DNA from: Curtobacterium flaccumfaciens pv. betae
Lineage (GTDB): Bacteria > Actinomycetota > Actinomycetes > Actinomycetales > Microbacteriaceae
NCBI RefSeq assembly: GCF_026241855.1
Contig: NZ_JAPJDC010000001.1
Location: forward strand, 1,674,001 to 1,738,000
Direction of reading: 5' to 3'
DNA length: 64,000 bases
The notes beneath the pieces are model-generated. The model was not told the origin of the DNA. It ran no database searches and was given only the letters and a program-made list of their open reading frames with translations. The position numbers were made by a program, and so were the translations under genes. Each line of letters opens with the position of its first letter. Position 1 is the first letter of the stretch. Below, piece after piece: positions 1 through 7,422 of this stretch.

Positions 1-262
1 AGGACTCGGCGAGCAGCCTCAACGTCCTCTGTCTGACCTTGCTCCGGGCGAGGTTTACCGAGCGGATCCGGTCACCCGGACCCCTGGTGGTCTCTTACAC
101 CACCGTTTCACCCTTACCGACGTCTCCGCCGGCGGTCTGCTTTCTGTGGCACTGTCTCGCGGATTGCTCCGGGTGGGTGTTACCCACCGCCCTGCTCTGT
201 GGAGCCCGGACGTTCCTCGGCGCTCCCGGGGGAGCGACGCGACCGTCTCACCGACCCATTCG
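1..262 (-). ncRNA. rnpB: RNase P RNA (class A), 3' end beyond window
   Basis: This is the catalytic RNA of RNase P, which removes 5' leaders from pre-tRNAs. Read on the minus strand it contains the conserved core elements in order: GAGGAACGTCCGGGCTCC (218-201), CCACAGAGCAGGG, a GGTGGGTAACACCCACC hairpin with GGAGCAATCC, GAGACAGTGCCACAGAAAG, GGTAAGGGTGAAACGGTGG, and near the window edge GGTAAACC followed by CGGAGCAAGG and GAGGCTGCTCGCC. This is the bacterial A-type architecture of high-GC Gram-positives. The 3' terminus lies upstream of position 1. The 5' end is an estimate (about 255-275), because the P1 partner strand is missing. No protein frame here is credible. Confidence 0.9.
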
Positions 263-321
263 CTGGAGCGAGTCTACCCGGCTCCGCGGTGCCCGATGCG
301 AGGGGAGCCGCACCGACACGC

Positions 322-459
322 GTACCTGATGAGAACGGGCGTACCTGGTCGGGAGTTCCGACCAGGTACGCCCGATTCGACCAGGTACAGCCGCTAGCAG
401 GCACGCCCGCGATCAGGGACGCCCGCCACCAGCGCCCGCGACCAGGCACGCCCGCAACG
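322..459. repeat. 19-bp GTACCTGGTCGAATCGGGC repeat cluster, locus 1
   Basis: Fills the rnpB-ppgK gap. A degenerate forward unit (322-340) and a partial forward unit are followed by inverted copies. Positions 336-352 and 358-374 form a perfect 17-bp stem with a 5-nt loop; a second inverted copy follows (375-388). Looser inverted units of the form GACCAGGCACGCCCGC continue to about 456. The same unit recurs as a cleaner array at 12095-12227. The hairpin could also act as a terminator for the convergent or adjacent transcripts. Confidence 0.8.
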
Positions 460-463
460 AGGA

Positions 464-1213
464 CTAGACGCTGCGCGCCGCCAGGGTCGCGGCGCCGATG
501 ATGCCGGCGTTGTTGCGGAGCGTCGCGGGGATGATGTCGGCCTGCAGATCGAGCAGCGGGAGGAACTCCTCGTACTGCTTCGAGACCCCGCCGCCGACGA
601 CGAAGAGCTCGGGGGAGAGCAGGGCCTCGAGCGTCGAGTAGTACTTCTGCAGGCGCTTCGCCCAGTGCTTCCACGACAGGTCGTCGCGCTCCTTGGCGGC
701 GAACGAGGCGCGCGACTCGGCATCGTGCCCCTCGATCTCCAGGTGCCCGAGCTCCGAGTTGACGATGAGCACGCCGTCGTTGATGAGCGCGGTGCCGATG
801 CCGGTGCCGAGCGTCGTCACGATGACCAGCCCGTCCTTGCCCTTGGCCGCGCCGAACTGCTGCTCGGCGAACCCGGCGGCGTCGGCGTCGTTGACGAAGT
901 GGATGGAGCGGCCGAGTTCCTTCTCGAACAGTGCCTCGGCCTCGAAGCCGATCCACTTCTTCGACACGTTCGCGGCGGACATCGTCTTGCCGTCCCGCAC
1001 GATCGCCGGGAAGCAGACGCCGACGGGGACGTCGTCACCGGGGGCGAGCTCGCCGATGATCTCCTTGACCACCGCCGTGATGTCCTGGGGCTTCCCGCCC
1101 TCGGGCGTGGCCTTCTTGATGCGGTCCGTGGTGAGGGCGCCGGACGCGACGTCGACGATCGCGCCCTTGATGCCCGTACCACCGATGTCGACGCCGACTG
1201 CGAGGGAGGTCAT
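464..1213 (-). CDS. ppgK: Polyphosphate glucokinase (ROK family)
   Basis: Phosphorylates glucose to glucose-6-phosphate using polyphosphate (and usually ATP) in the cytoplasm; 249 aa, normal for PpgK. Visible are the N-terminal phosphate-binding loop VGVDIGGTGIKG, the catalytic region HFVNDADAAG, the LGTGIG sugar-kinase motif, and ELGHLEIEGHDAESRAS, where ordinary ROK kinases carry a zinc-binding CGxxGC segment. LSPELFVVGGGVSK is also typical. The pattern matches mycobacterial PPGK rather than plain glucokinases. The ATG at 1213 is chosen because the conserved MTSLAVGVDIGG start follows it directly. It lies 41 bp downstream of map on the same strand, so the two are probably co-transcribed. 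Confidence 0.95.
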   Translation of the reverse strand: MTSLAVGVDIGGTGIKGAIVDVASGALTTDRIKKATPEGGKPQDITAVVKEIIGELAPGDDVPVGVCFPAIVRDGKTMSAANVSKKWIGFEAEALFEKELGRSIHFVNDADAAGFAEQQFGAAKGKDGLVIVTTLGTGIGTALINDGVLIVNSELGHLEIEGHDAESRASFAAKERDDLSWKHWAKRLQKYYSTLEALLSPELFVVGGGVSKQYEEFLPLLDLQADIIPATLRNNAGIIGAATLAARSV

Positions 1214-1254
1214 GAGGTTGTCGTGCCTTTCGGTTGCCTGCCGGAGGTGTCCGG

Positions 1255-2118
1255 TCAGGAGACGGTGAGGAGCTCCGCGCCGCGTTCGGTGACGACGAGG
1301 GTGTGCTCGAACTGCGCGGTCCACGACTTGTCACGGGTCGAGACCGTCCAGTCGTCGGACCAGATGTCGGCCTCGATGCCGCCGAGCGTGAGCATGGGTT
1401 CGATGGTGAACACCATGCCGGGTTCGATCACCGTGTCGTACTGCGGTGCGTCGTAGTGGGGGATGATCAGGCCGGAGTGGAAGGCACGACCGACGCCGTG
1501 TCCGGTGTAGTCGCGGACGACGCCGTAGCCGAAGCGCTTCGCGTACGCCTCGATGGCACGACCGATCACGTTGACCTGCCGGCCCGGGGCGACGGCCCTG
1601 ATGCCGCGACGCAGTGCCTCTTCGGTGCGTGTCACCAGGTCCGACACCTCGGGTGCTGCCTGCCCGACGACGAACGTGCGGTTCGTGTCGCCGTGCATGC
1701 CGTCCTTGTAGGCGGTGATGTCGATGTTGACGAGGTCGCCCTCCTGCAGGACGGTGTCGTCGGGGATGCCGTGGCAGATGACCTCGTTGAGGCTCGAGCA
1801 GAGCGACTTCGGGTAGCCGCGGTACCCGAGCGTGGAGGGGTAGGCGCCGTGTGCGACGACGAACTCGTGCCCGATCCGGTCCAGCTCGTCGGTGGTCACA
1901 CCGGGGCGGATGGCCTCGCCGACGGCGTCGATGGCCTGCGACGCGATGCGTCCGGCGACGCGGATGCGCTCGACCTCGTCCGGTGTGTAGGTGTCACCGA
2001 GACCGTGCTCGTGGGGCTCGACCTTCCCGACGTACTCCGGACGCTCGATGTCCTTCGGGACGGCGCGGTGCGGGGAGATGCGGCCGGCGGTCAGGTGTCC
2101 GTGTTCGTCCCGGGGCAT
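1255..2118 (-). CDS. map: Methionine aminopeptidase, type I
   Basis: Removes the initiator methionine from nascent proteins; cytosolic metalloenzyme, 287 aa. The pita-bread-fold metal ligands are recognisable: [19 protein letters not shown] (two Asp), [11 protein letters not shown] (His), FTIEPML (Glu) and [10 protein letters not shown] (Glu). The substrate-side CHGIPDD is present. An N-terminal extension of about 40 residues (starting [13 protein letters not shown]) is usual for actinobacterial MetAPs and lacks the zinc-finger cysteines of eukaryotic type I. The start is supported by a leaderless-type -10 hexamer ending 7 nt upstream. Confidence 0.96.
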   Translation of the reverse strand: MPRDEHGHLTAGRISPHRAVPKDIERPEYVGKVEPHEHGLGDTYTPDEVERIRVAGRIASQAIDAVGEAIRPGVTTDELDRIGHEFVVAHGAYPSTLGYRGYPKSLCSSLNEVICHGIPDDTVLQEGDLVNIDITAYKDGMHGDTNRTFVVGQAAPEVSDLVTRTEEALRRGIRAVAPGRQVNVIGRAIEAYAKRFGYGVVRDYTGHGVGRAFHSGLIIPHYDAPQYDTVIEPGMVFTIEPMLTLGGIEADIWSDDWTVSTRDKSWTAQFEHTLVVTERGAELLTVS

Positions 2119-2131
2119 GCGGACCACTCTA
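2119..2131 (-). promoter_or_regulatory. Leaderless-type -10 box for map
   Basis: On the minus strand TAGAGT (2131-2126) is followed by 7 nt and then the map ATG at 2118. A -10 hexamer at this distance places the transcript start at or next to the start codon. No Shine-Dalgarno sequence is present in the gap. Confidence 0.65.
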
Positions 2132-2197
2132 GCCGCGGCGCGACGCGCCGAACGCAACCGCCCCACGGTGCGGCCCGACGCCGGTGGGCGTGACTGC

Positions 2198-2242
2198 CTG
2201 GAGGCCCGGTGCCGGTCCGCCGGACCGGCACCGGGCCTCCAG
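2198..2242. repeat. Family A intergenic palindrome (map / 2269 gap)
   Basis: Perfect 22-bp arms (2198-2219 and 2221-2242) built on CTGGAGGCCCGGTGCCGG, separated by one base. It belongs to the GGAGGCNCGGTG palindrome family seen in many gaps of this window. Confidence 0.85.
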
Positions 2243-2255
2243 ACGGTTGCGTGGG

Positions 2256-2268
2256 TACGGTGGGCGGC
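2256..2268 (+). promoter_or_regulatory. Leaderless-type -10 box
   Basis: TACGGT (2256-2261) is followed by 7 nt and the ATG at 2269. No ribosome-binding site lies between. Confidence 0.6.
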
Positions 2269-2448
2269 ATGAGCGAAGACCGCATCGAGTCCCAGTGGTG
2301 GTTCAACGACAAGACCGGCCAGGTCGAGCAGGGCCCGCAGTCCCCGCAGCGTGACCGGATCGGTCCGTTCGCGACGCGAGAAGAGGCGCAGCACGCGCTC
2401 GACCGCATCGCCGCGAACAACGAGAAGTGGGACGCCGAGGACCGCTGA
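2269..2448 (+). CDS. Small SPOR-like conserved actinobacterial protein
   Basis: A 59-aa protein with core [18 protein letters not shown], then [19 protein letters not shown] and a charged C-terminus. Small proteins of this type recur in actinobacterial genomes and are usually labelled SPOR-domain-like or hypothetical. The Y/F-N-T-K-TG-x-VE and GP-[FY]-x-[ST]-REEA patterns resemble one SPOR half-repeat. There is no signal peptide or membrane segment. The ATG at 2269 is preferred over the in-frame upstream start at 2209, because the upstream part runs through the palindrome and a -10 hexamer sits just before 2269. Molecular function is unknown. Confidence 0.75.
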   Translation: MSEDRIESQWWFNDKTGQVEQGPQSPQRDRIGPFATREEAQHALDRIAANNEKWDAEDR

Positions 2449-2497
2449 GCACCGCGGGCGGCGCCCCGGTGACGCCCCGCGCACACCGCCGGACCAC

Positions 2498-2503
2498 TAG
2501 CCT
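2498..2503 (+). promoter_or_regulatory. Probable -10 box of glnA2
   Basis: TAGCCT lies about 46 bp upstream of the glnA2 ATG and would give a leader of roughly 40 nt containing the AAAGG ribosome-binding site at about 2539-2543. No GlnR-type site is visible in this gap, unlike glnA1 and amt. Confidence 0.45.
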
Positions 2504-2549
2504 GGGACGAGGCCCGCCAGCGGCCACCCGATACACGGAAAGGTCGTGC

Positions 2550-3887
2550 ATGGACAAGCAGACGGACTTCGTGCTCCGCACCATCGAGGAGCGCGGCATC
2601 AAGTTCATCCGACTCTGGTTCACGGACGTCATCGGGACGCTGAAGTCGGTGGCGATCGCCCCGGCCGAGGTCGAGGGCGCGTTCGCCGAGGGCATCGGGT
2701 TCGACGGCTCCGCGATCGAGGGCCTCACCCGTTCGTACGAGGCCGACGTCCTGGCGCACCCGGACCCCTCGACCTTCCAGATCCTGCCGTGGCGCGGCGA
2801 GATCGACCCCACCGCGCGGATGTTCTGCGACATCACGACGCCGGACGGGCAGCCCGCCGTGGCCGACCCCCGCAACGTGCTGAAGCGCACCCTGGCGCGG
2901 GCGAGCGACCGCGGGTTCACGTTCTACACGCACCCCGAGATCGAGTTCTACCTGCTGAAGAGCCGCGAGTGGAAGGACGGCGGCCCGCAGCCCGTCGACC
3001 AGGCCGGCTACTTCGACAACGTCCCCGGCGGCAGCGCGCACGACTTCCGTCGCCGGTCGGTCCGGATGCTCGAGGACCTCGGCATCTCGGTCGAGTTCTC
3101 GCACCACGAGGCCGGCCCCGGGCAGAACGAGATCGACCTCCGCTACGCCGACGCGCTGACGATGGCGGACAACATCATGACGTTCCGCACCGTGGTGAAG
3201 GAAGTCGCGATCGAGCAGGGCGTCTACGCGACGTTCATGCCGAAGCCGATCTCCGGCCAGCCCGGTTCCGGCATGCACACCCACGTGTCGCTGTTCGAGG
3301 GCGACCAGAACGCCTTCTACGAGGCCGGTGGCCAGTACCAGCTGTCGCAGACGGCCAAGCACTTCATCGCCGGCGTGCTCAAGCACGCGCCGGAGATCAC
3401 CGCGGTGACGAACCAGTTCGTCAACTCGTACAAGCGGCTCTGGGGCGGCGACGAGGCCCCGTCCTTCGTGACCTGGGGCCACAACAACCGCTCGGCCCTG
3501 GTGCGCGTGCCGCTCTACAAGCCGAACAAGGGCCAGTCCTCGCGCATCGAGTACCGCGGCATCGACTCGGCGGCGAACCCGTACCTGGCGTACTCGCTGC
3601 TGCTCGCCGCCGGCCTCAAGGGCATCGAGGAAGAGTACGAGCTCCCCGCCGAGGCCGAGGACAACGTCTGGAGCCTCAGCGACTCGGAGCGCCGGGCCCT
3701 GGGCTACAGCCAGTTGCCCGCGAGCCTCGACCACGCCCTGAGCCTCATGGAGGACTCCGAGCTGGTGGCCGAGACCCTCGGCGAGCAGGTGTTCAACTTC
3801 GTGCTGCTCAACAAGCGGCAGGAGTGGAAGCGATACCGCGACCAGGTCACCCCGTTCGAGCTCGACACCAACCTCGGCGCGCTCTAG
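2550..3887 (+). CDS. glnA2: Glutamine synthetase, GlnA2 type
   Basis: ATP-dependent glutamine synthetase, 445 aa, the length of the actinobacterial GlnA2 subgroup. Motifs in order are the beta-grasp segment GIGFDGSAIEG, the metal-binding HPEIEFYL, HHEAGPGQNEIDLRY, the PKPISGQPGSGMHTH ATP/metal loop, NSYKRL, and RIEYRGIDSAANPYLA. The region equivalent to the adenylylation loop reads EEYELPAEAEDNVW, which differs from the strict LYELPPEE of GlnA1 at 12487. Start chosen at the ATG after the AAAGG ribosome-binding site. glnE follows 36 bp downstream, so the synthetase and its modifying enzyme are probably co-expressed. Confidence 0.96.
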   Translation: MDKQTDFVLRTIEERGIKFIRLWFTDVIGTLKSVAIAPAEVEGAFAEGIGFDGSAIEGLTRSYEADVLAHPDPSTFQILPWRGEIDPTARMFCDITTPDGQPAVADPRNVLKRTLARASDRGFTFYTHPEIEFYLLKSREWKDGGPQPVDQAGYFDNVPGGSAHDFRRRSVRMLEDLGISVEFSHHEAGPGQNEIDLRYADALTMADNIMTFRTVVKEVAIEQGVYATFMPKPISGQPGSGMHTHVSLFEGDQNAFYEAGGQYQLSQTAKHFIAGVLKHAPEITAVTNQFVNSYKRLWGGDEAPSFVTWGHNNRSALVRVPLYKPNKGQSSRIEYRGIDSAANPYLAYSLLLAAGLKGIEEEYELPAEAEDNVWSLSDSERRALGYSQLPASLDHALSLMEDSELVAETLGEQVFNFVLLNKRQEWKRYRDQVTPFELDTNLGAL

Positions 3888-3923
3888 AGCCGAGCGCCCT
3901 GACCCCTCGGGAGCACGTTCCAC

Positions 3924-6875
3924 ATGACCGGTCGGACGACGACGTCACGTTCGGAGCTGGCCCGTCTGGGGTTCGCGGAGCTGTCGGAGAGCCTCGAGCG
4001 GGCTGCCGACCTGGAGGCCCGGTTCGGCCCCGACGTGCCGCTGCCGGTCGCCGGGTCTGCCGCGCTCTGGGGCGGCACCGCTGATCCGGACGGCGCCCTG
4101 CGGATGCTCGAGCGGCTGCTCGAGCGCGCGCCGGACGAGCTCCGCCCCGTCCTGACGGACGACGCGGCGACCGAGCGCCTGGTCCGCCTGCTCGGCGCCT
4201 CGATCGGTCTCGGGGAGTTCCTGCACCGACGTCCTGCGGAGCTCGCCCTGCTGCTCGAACCGGTCGGCGAACCGTGGTCGCAGGAGCGGTACACGGCGTC
4301 GCTGACCGAGGCCGTCGACGGCACCACGGGTGAGGACGCCCGGATGCGCCTGCGCGTGCGCTACCGCCGGCACCTGGCCCAGATCGCCCTGTTCGACGTG
4401 CTGCACCCCGTGCCGACGGACGCGTTCCCGGCCGTGGCTGCCGGACTCGCCGACCTGGCGGGAGCCACCCTCGACGCGGCGGTCGACATCGCGCGGCGCG
4501 AGGTGCCGTTCCCCGCGGCCGACGTCGCGGCCACGCCGCTCGCCGTGATCGCGATGGGCAAGGCCGGTGCGCGCGAGCTCAACTACGTCAGCGACGTCGA
4601 CGTCATCTTCGTCACCGAGCCCACCGACGACGTCCTCACCGACCGGGCCGTGCTGGTCTCGACCCGCATCGCGATCGCCGCCATGCACGCGATCACCGAC
4701 CTCGCCGCCGAGCCCGCCCTGTGGGAGGTCGACGCGAACCTCCGGCCCGAGGGCAAGGACGGCGCGCTCGTGCGCACCCTCGACTCGCACGTGGCGTACT
4801 ACGAGCGCTGGGCGAAGGGGTGGGAGTTCCAGGCGCTGCTCAAGGCCCGGCCGATCGCCGGGTCCGCCGACCTCGGTGCCCGGTACGCCGAGGCCGTCGC
4901 GTCGTTCGTGTGGAACTCCTCCACCCGGCCGGGCTTCGTCGAGTCGGTGCAACGGATGCGCGAGCGGGTGACCGAGCACATCCCCGACGCCGACGTCGAC
5001 CGGCAGCTCAAGCTCGGCCCCGGCGGCCTGCGGGACGTCGAGTTCACCGTGCAGCTGCTGCAGCTCGTGCACGGCCGCGACGACCCGTCCGTGCGGGTCC
5101 GGTCGACGCTCGAGGCGATGGACGCCCTGACCGACGCCGGGTACGTCGGCCGTGCCGAGGCCGCTCGGTTCGGGCCGGACTACGCCCTGCTCCGGGTGCT
5201 CGAGCACCGCATCCAGCTCCGGCGCCTGCAGCGGACGCACCTGATGCCCTCCGACGAAGAGGAACTACGGGTGCTCGCCCGGTCGAGCGGTGTCGCCGCG
5301 TCGGCCCCGGCGCTCGAGGCCCGCTGGCGTGCCGTGAAGCTCGAGGTCCGCGGGCTGCACGAGCGCCTGTTCTACCGGCCGCTGCTGTCCGCCGTGGCCT
5401 CGACCGAGGACGAGATCGTCCTGACCAACGACCAGGTCGTCGACCGGCTCGCGGGCGTCGGTTTCGTCGACCCCGCCGGAGCCGTCGGCCACATCCGCGC
5501 CCTGACGCAGGGCACGAGCCGGCGTGCTGCGATCCAGCGGAACCTGCTCCCGGTGCTCCTGCGCTGGATGGCCGAGGGGCCGGCACCGGATCGTGCGCTG
5601 CTGGCCTTCCGGCGGCTGAGCGACGGCCTGGGGGAGTCGAGCTGGTTCCTCCGCATGCTGCGCGACTCGTCCGGTGCCGCGCACTCGCTCACCACGGTGC
5701 TGTCCGAGTCGGCGTTCCTGTCCGGGCTGCTCGAGCGGTTCCCCGAGGCGGTCGCCTGGCTCGACGAACCCGAGGCCCTGCTGCGTCCGCGGCCGATCGA
5801 CGCCCTGCTCGCCGAGATGACCGCGACCACCGCCCGGCACGGCAACGACGTCGACGGCTCCGCGGCGCTGCTCCGGTCGACCCGACGTCGGGAGACCCTG
5901 CGGCTCGGCATGGCCGCCGTGCTCGGCTCGCTCGACGTCGACGGCCTCGGCCCGGCCCTGAGCGACGTCACCGAGGCCACCCTTGCCGGTGCCCTCGCGC
6001 TCGCGCGCCGTGACGCCCCCGAGGGCTTCGAGTTCGGGATCATCGCGATGGGCCGGTACGGCGGGCGGGAGCTCGGCTTCGGCTCGGACGCCGACGTGCT
6101 GTACGTGTACCGCGCACCCGAGCTGGCCCCCGAGGTCGCTTCCCGGACCGCCCAGACCATCGTGCGCGAGCTCAACCGCCTGACCGAGGACACGATCCAC
6201 CCGCTCGACCTCGACATCGACCTGCGCCCCGAGGGCAAGAACGGTCCCGTCGTGCGGACACTCGAGTCCTACGGCGCCTACTACGCCCGCTGGTCGCTCA
6301 CGTGGGAGGCGCAGGCGCTCCTCCGCGCCCGCGGGGCCGTCGGCGACGCGCAACTCCTGCGTGACTTCGAGCACCTCGCCGACCGCACCCGGTACCCCGA
6401 GCGGATCGACGACCACCAGGTGCGCGAGGTCCGCCGCATCAAGGCCCGCGTGGAGTCGGAGCGGCTGCCCCGCGGCGCCGACCCGGCCCGGCACCTCAAG
6501 CTCGGCCGGGGATCGCTCAGCGACGTCGAGTGGTTCGTGCAGCTCCTGCAGCTGCAGCACGCGCTCGAGATCCCGTCGCTCCGCACCACGTCGACGCTCG
6601 AGGCGCTCGACGCCGCGGTCGACGCCGGACTCGTCGGCGCCGAGGACGGCGAGCGGCTCGGGGCCGCCTGGCGCTTCGCATCGCGCACCCGGAGTGCCCT
6701 CGTGCTGTGGTCGGGGAAGACCACCGACGTCCTGCCCGTCGACCGCGTCCAGCTCGAGGGTGTCGCCCGTCTGATGGAGTACCCGCCGGGCTCCGCGAGC
6801 CGCCTCGAGGACGACTACCTCGGCGTCACGCGGCGCGCCCGACAGGTGTTCGAGCGCGAGTTCTACGGCGCCTGA
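3924..6875 (+). CDS. glnE: Bifunctional glutamine synthetase adenylyltransferase / adenylyl-removing enzyme
   Basis: Adenylylates and deadenylylates GlnA to set its activity by nitrogen status; 983 aa, full length. Two nucleotidyltransferase domains are visible. The N-terminal (removase) one has AMGKAGARELNYVSDVDVIFV with EVDANLRPEGKDG. The C-terminal (transferase) one has AMGRYGGRELGFGSDADVLYVY with DIDLRPEGKNG. Each is followed by an LKLGxGxLxDVE(F/W)xVQLLQL helical segment. Both catalytic D-x-D pairs are intact. It is preceded by glnA2. The target expected from the family is GlnA1 at 12487, which keeps the adenylylated tyrosine. Confidence 0.97.
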   Translation: MTGRTTTSRSELARLGFAELSESLERAADLEARFGPDVPLPVAGSAALWGGTADPDGALRMLERLLERAPDELRPVLTDDAATERLVRLLGASIGLGEFLHRRPAELALLLEPVGEPWSQERYTASLTEAVDGTTGEDARMRLRVRYRRHLAQIALFDVLHPVPTDAFPAVAAGLADLAGATLDAAVDIARREVPFPAADVAATPLAVIAMGKAGARELNYVSDVDVIFVTEPTDDVLTDRAVLVSTRIAIAAMHAITDLAAEPALWEVDANLRPEGKDGALVRTLDSHVAYYERWAKGWEFQALLKARPIAGSADLGARYAEAVASFVWNSSTRPGFVESVQRMRERVTEHIPDADVDRQLKLGPGGLRDVEFTVQLLQLVHGRDDPSVRVRSTLEAMDALTDAGYVGRAEAARFGPDYALLRVLEHRIQLRRLQRTHLMPSDEEELRVLARSSGVAASAPALEARWRAVKLEVRGLHERLFYRPLLSAVASTEDEIVLTNDQVVDRLAGVGFVDPAGAVGHIRALTQGTSRRAAIQRNLLPVLLRWMAEGPAPDRALLAFRRLSDGLGESSWFLRMLRDSSGAAHSLTTVLSESAFLSGLLERFPEAVAWLDEPEALLRPRPIDALLAEMTATTARHGNDVDGSAALLRSTRRRETLRLGMAAVLGSLDVDGLGPALSDVTEATLAGALALARRDAPEGFEFGIIAMGRYGGRELGFGSDADVLYVYRAPELAPEVASRTAQTIVRELNRLTEDTIHPLDLDIDLRPEGKNGPVVRTLESYGAYYARWSLTWEAQALLRARGAVGDAQLLRDFEHLADRTRYPERIDDHQVREVRRIKARVESERLPRGADPARHLKLGRGSLSDVEWFVQLLQLQHALEIPSLRTTSTLEALDAAVDAGLVGAEDGERLGAAWRFASRTRSALVLWSGKTTDVLPVDRVQLEGVARLMEYPPGSASRLEDDYLGVTRRARQVFEREFYGA

Positions 6876-6882
6876 CCCGCCC

Positions 6883-6934
6883 GCGACAGGACGCCGCGTC
6901 GCCTGCGACGGGACGCTGCGTCGCCCGCGACACG
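6883..6934. repeat. 22-bp imperfect direct repeats after glnE
   Basis: GCGACAGGACGCCGCGTCGCCT (split here as positions 6883-6904) is followed directly by a copy with two internal substitutions (6905-6926) and the first 8 bp of a third (6927-6934). The tract starts 8 bp after the glnE stop codon. Confidence 0.7.
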
Positions 6935-7422
6935 CCCGGACGTCTCCGGACGGGCCCGACCTGAGCCGCCGTCGAAGGTTAATTCCCCGTGTCGAGGGGC
7001 GTCCCCCGACGGCACCCCGTTCGTACCCCTGTTCGAAACAGAGTCCATCTCGTTACCGCGTCGTGACCGAACTCCCACCGGACCGCCAGGGGACCATTTC
7101 CGGTGCCCCCCGACACGCCACGAGACCACCTGCTGACCAGGGCTTTCCACCGCACCCGACCCGTGCCTCCAGACCGCACCTGTCGCCCATCGAGGTGAGC
7201 CTCCGCGGTCGCGCGGTCCGCAGGAGTGCTGTCAGCACGACGGGGGACCGCTCCGACCGGCCGAGAGGGGGACCAGTGTGTACCCCGTAACGCGCCCGTA
7301 ACGCCCCCGGACGGGGGCCGCGTTGCGCGCGCGTTCAGGTTCTGCATCAATGGCATCACCCGAACCGGCCCTGATTCCCCGATGAAGCGGAATCTCCACC
7401 TCGAACGTTGAAGCAGGGATCA
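6935..7422 (+). other. Long intergenic region upstream of the exopolysaccharide operon
   Basis: About 490 bp with no credible gene; the short frames here have no family features. It contains a near-palindrome CTGTTCGAAACAG (about 7029-7041). It also holds two CCCGTAACG direct copies 14 bp apart (about 7283-7304), an imperfect inverted stretch around 6990-7012, and a possible TTGCGC ... CATCAA promoter at about 7323-7350. The unusual length of this leader, compared with the tight spacing elsewhere, suggests regulated transcription of the genes at 7423-12030. I could not match any site to a named regulator. Confidence 0.4.

Noticed and set aside
2449..2549. GlnR operator upstream of glnA2
   Set aside because: No GTnAC-n6-GAAAC pair in this gap; only a -10-like hexamer.
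2091..3923. A 610-codon minus-strand open frame opposite glnA2
   Set aside because: Shadow of glnA2; no ribosome-binding site or recognisable domain.
6935..7422. Small protein genes in the long leader before the GT2 gene
   Set aside because: Short frames at about 7063-7411 have Arg/Pro-rich shadow-like translations, no ribosome-binding site and no recognisable motif.
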